Assembly: GCA_027924585.1 (NCBI GenBank)
Contig: BSBM01000319.1
Coordinates: forward strand, 4,493,001 to 4,557,000
Reading direction: 5' to 3'
From: Larix kaempferi
Taxonomy: Eukaryota; Streptophyta; Pinopsida; Pinales; Pinaceae
Length of the DNA: 64,000 nt
Below are positions 61,375-64,000 of this stretch, piece after piece. Position numbers and translations under genes: made by a program. The notes below the pieces were generated by a model that was not told the origin of the DNA, made no database searches, and saw only the letters and a list, made by a program, of their open reading frames with translations. Numbering within the stretch: position 1 is the first letter of the stretch; each line of letters begins with the position of its first letter.

Positions 61375-63567
61375 ATGTCCCCGACGAGGTCAGGATACAG
61401 AGAGTTGGGTCTCGAACTAGTTTCACTTGGGGAAGACCACTCTCGCCGCCCCAAACGGCCTCCCATGGCGGAAGAAAAGAGAGACGACGGAGCAGTAGAT
61501 CCTATCAAGTTGTTGCTCGAGGAAGCCCTCGCGCGACAGAGGATCGAGATGATGGATAATTTCGCCCAAATCCTTCAACGCATGCCAACAGCGGCAAATG
61601 CACCCTCAACGAGCAGCCATTTCGGAGATACGACTCCCTTCAAGGTACAAGTTAATTTTGATATCCCCTTGTTTGAAGGCCAAATCGATGCCGATGCTCT
61701 AGATAAATGGTTGAATCTACTAGAAGGGTATTTCTCTGTCCACAAATTTTCCGACAGGGAAAAGATCATCTTTGCGCTCCTTAAGGCCGTCCCCCATGTC
61801 AAAAATTGGTGGGAAACTTATTGTGAGCAAAACTCGTCAGACGAGTCTGGATTGTTTGAATATTCCAATCCCACTTGGGCCTCTTTTATAGATGCCGTCA
61901 AGGAACAATATTACCCTGTTGGAAACTATGATGACCAGTACACAAAATGGACCATTCTGCATCAAGAGAGGGACCAAACGGTGTCGGAGTACACCAACAA
62001 ATTTCATACCTTGCGCACAAAGCTAGGTATCAAGGACTCCGAGCGGCACCTAGTACTGAAATATCGCAGTGGCCTACACCGGTACATCCGAACAGAGATG
62101 GATTTCCTGGAAATCTCTTCACTCGGATCCACCTATCGATATGCTGTCAAAATTGAGCAGAAATTTCAACAAAAGAACAAGCGTGACTTCGGACCTGTGC
62201 AGAAGCAGGGCAAGGGAAACTTTGGCTCGCAGAGCACGGGGCAAGAAAAGGATAACCAATCCCAACCACAGGCGAAGAAGGGTAAAGAAAAGACAAAGAA
62301 GGAAACCGGGAAGTGGTGCGAGTTCCACAAAATCCCCTGGCACAACACTGATGATTGTCGCTCAAAACAGTCATTGGTGGCTGAGATCAAAGCTTCAGAA
62401 TCAGATCCCAGTTTCGATTCTGACTCGGAACCTAATTTCACGGCCGCGCAAAAAGGGAAGCAGATAATTGATGCAGAACCCAGTGCCGTTGTTGCCACCA
62501 CACAGATTCAGCCAGAGGAGCCTGAAGAGTCGGAGGCAGAGGAGCACCTTTTCCACTCACAGATGTGGGTGAAGGGAATTCCCCTACATTTTGTTGTGGA
62601 CAGCGGCAGCCAGAAGAACCTGATCTCAGAAGAAGTCATCAAGAGATTGGAGCTACCAATAACGCCACACCCACAACCATACACCATTGGATGGCTAAGC
62701 CAAGGACGAAGGATCCGTGTCAGTCACCAATGTCGCCTACCATATGGCATCAAGCCCTTCAAAGATGAGGTATTGTGTGATGTGGCCCCACTTGAAGTAT
62801 GTGATGTTCTTTTAGGACAACCATATATGTGGAAGCGTCATGCTGTATATGAATCACGACCTCGCAGTGTCATTGTCACTTTGGGAGGACAACTCTATCG
62901 GATACCAGAGATAGTTACACCTACCCCAAACGAGCAGGGAAGGAAGATAATCTCCCACACTGGGAAATTTTCCCTATTCGCAATTGCCACTAAAGGAGAA
63001 CATCATATCGCAGAGACATCCACAACCTCTGCCCATCATCCCTCTACTCAGCAGAAACAAGAAAAACAGAAGTTCAGTGCAGCATCGCCTATTCGAGTTC
63101 CTTTGCAGTGCAAGGCCACGCATTCAAGGTGCTCCCACAAAAAGAAACCATCAACACCAATGCAAAATACCACAACAACCAAAACTGTTGAACAGCTCCA
63201 GCGCAGCCAGCAACAACAATTACAGCCCTCTGAAGATTTCAAAGAAAGGCAACCTTTCTGCTTCAACAAATGTCGCACCAAGAGCTCAACTCGACACACA
63301 ACTCGACATATGATAAGGGATTTAACGCAATGGAGACCATTGCTTCCTAAGGAGGGAGGATTGATCCAGGTGGATATCGGTGGCAGCCCACCTCTTCCAA
63401 CTGGCTCAAAACAGTCTTCTGGCAATTTTGGTAAATTACTATTTTTAGCAGTTTTTCGGGTCCTGAACTTCCGGAGCCATTTTGAGGCCCTAAACGACAT
63501 TTTTTGGCGATTTGGGGGACCAAATGGTTGCCTCCGGCATGCATTTGGGCCCAGTCGAAAGTTGTAA
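61375..63567 (+). CDS. Gag-protease, unit 16
   Basis: Open. Ile in the knuckle, as in units 9, 10 and 12; otherwise the majority protein. Last complete unit in the window. Confidence 0.9.
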   Translation: MSPTRSGYRELGLELVSLGEDHSRRPKRPPMAEEKRDDGAVDPIKLLLEEALARQRIEMMDNFAQILQRMPTAANAPSTSSHFGDTTPFKVQVNFDIPLFEGQIDADALDKWLNLLEGYFSVHKFSDREKIIFALLKAVPHVKNWWETYCEQNSSDESGLFEYSNPTWASFIDAVKEQYYPVGNYDDQYTKWTILHQERDQTVSEYTNKFHTLRTKLGIKDSERHLVLKYRSGLHRYIRTEMDFLEISSLGSTYRYAVKIEQKFQQKNKRDFGPVQKQGKGNFGSQSTGQEKDNQSQPQAKKGKEKTKKETGKWCEFHKIPWHNTDDCRSKQSLVAEIKASESDPSFDSDSEPNFTAAQKGKQIIDAEPSAVVATTQIQPEEPEESEAEEHLFHSQMWVKGIPLHFVVDSGSQKNLISEEVIKRLELPITPHPQPYTIGWLSQGRRIRVSHQCRLPYGIKPFKDEVLCDVAPLEVCDVLLGQPYMWKRHAVYESRPRSVIVTLGGQLYRIPEIVTPTPNEQGRKIISHTGKFSLFAIATKGEHHIAETSTTSAHHPSTQQKQEKQKFSAASPIRVPLQCKATHSRCSHKKKPSTPMQNTTTTKTVEQLQRSQQQQLQPSEDFKERQPFCFNKCRTKSSTRHTTRHMIRDLTQWRPLLPKEGGLIQVDIGGSPPLPTGSKQSSGNFGKLLFLAVFRVLNFRSHFEALNDIFWRFGGPNGCLRHAFGPSRKL

Positions 63568-63981
63568 ATCTCGGATAGACCTTTCCAACGGGCTACCGAG
63601 CGCCCCAAACGGAGATCGCATGCAAAAGTTACGACCCCGGGAAGTTGATGTGCTAACTTACCCAAACGGGGCCCACATGACTTTTGGCGCTTCATCTCCT
63701 AGGGTTAGGTTTTTGGATGTTTGGGATTCTTTCCCTCATGCTTATGATAAATAGGCCCTTTGGCCTCTCTTTGTATTCATCTTGGCACGAATGAGCATAG
63801 CGGCCACATCTCTTCTCAGAGATAGCTACCACCATTCTAGCTATTGTATTTTACAGTCTGTTCTATTTCCGCTATTTAATAGAATATGTGTTTACTGTAT
63901 CACTGTGTTATTTGCAATATATCTCTGTATATGATTCTGTATATGCTATCTTTTGTTTCGTTCCCACATAAATCCGGATCA
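63362..63981 (+). repeat. LTR 17
   Basis: 620 bp and complete. It is followed by the primer site at 63983-63994 and the first bases of a seventeenth internal region, so the array does not end here. Confidence 0.95.
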
Positions 63982-64000
63982 GTGGTATCAGAGCGGTCTG

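Larger units (their letters stand above)
20994..64000 (+). mobile_element. Head-to-tail array of a non-autonomous gag-protease LTR retrotransposon
   Basis: Seventeen LTRs and sixteen complete internal regions in strict alternation, all on the plus strand. LTR starts are spaced 2647 bp once (LTR1 lacks one G), 2649 bp once (unit 7 has one extra G) and 2648 bp otherwise. A single element would be 3268 bp (620 + 2028 + 620). Each LTR serves as 3' LTR of one unit and 5' LTR of the next. Primer site and polypurine tract are kept in every unit, RT and integrase in none. This matches the published class of plant terminal-repeat elements with only a gag domain (TR-GAG), here with a protease too. The array continues past 64000. 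Confidence 0.95.

Noticed and set aside
20994-64000. CRISPR array or bacterial repeat system
   Set aside because: The repeats are 620-bp LTRs with TG...CA ends, PBS and PPT, and the 'spacers' are identical gag-protease regions.
20994-64000. Array as pure assembly artefact
   Set aside because: Most units have private changes and the broken units 5 and 7 are unique, which a simple duplication of one read would not produce. Unit number can still be wrong.
20994-64000. Centromeric satellite
   Set aside because: A long homogeneous array suggests it, but no centromeric retrotransposon hallmark (chromodomain, known CRM LTR) is present, and position on the chromosome is unknown.

Overview
The window looks like transposon-rich nuclear DNA of a land plant. 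No host housekeeping gene is visible. Everything recognisable is LTR-retrotransposon material of the Ty3/gypsy type, including a primer-binding site matching the initiator tRNA-Met that is typical of plants (TGGTATCAGAGC). Nothing in the sequence lets me name the species.

Left part, 1-20993: a patchwork of old, decayed elements. Element A (minus strand, about 453-10000) is a nearly complete gypsy element of the Tat/Ogre type, with LTR, a tRNA-Arg-type primer-binding site, gag, protease, RT, RNase H and integrase, then a second, intact RNase H reading frame downstream of the integrase. Gene X (minus, 10035-13071) is a broken, unrecognised gene with a C-terminal coiled coil and a good TATA box at 13203. 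A 977-bp segment (13283-14259) is bounded by inverted repeats and may be a non-autonomous DNA transposon. Element B (minus, 14803-16287) is a gag-protease fragment. Element C (plus, about 16600-20993) has an LTR-like promoter, an extra frame upstream of gag, and a gag-protease frame with five zinc-knuckle modules and ten in-frame stop codons but no frameshift.

Right part, 20994-64000: one uninterrupted head-to-tail array of a non-autonomous LTR retrotransposon. Seventeen LTRs (619-620 bp, TGATCC...GGATCA) alternate with sixteen internal regions (about 2028 bp) at a period of 2648 bp. Each internal region is flanked by, and shares, its LTRs with its neighbours, and carries a primer-binding site, one gag-protease reading frame and a polypurine tract, but no RT, RNase H or integrase. 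Units are nearly identical; 14 of 16 frames are open, one (unit 5) has a stop in the zinc knuckle and one (unit 7) a one-base insertion. The array interrupts the protease region of element C and runs off the right edge of the window. It is in effect a satellite with a complete retrotransposon as its monomer, and its shared variants show traces of a three-unit higher-order repeat and of local exchange. This is the most interesting object in the window.

The elements do not form a common pathway. The array units would need reverse transcriptase and integrase from an autonomous relative that is not in this window. Translations of broken stretches between open frames were made by eye.
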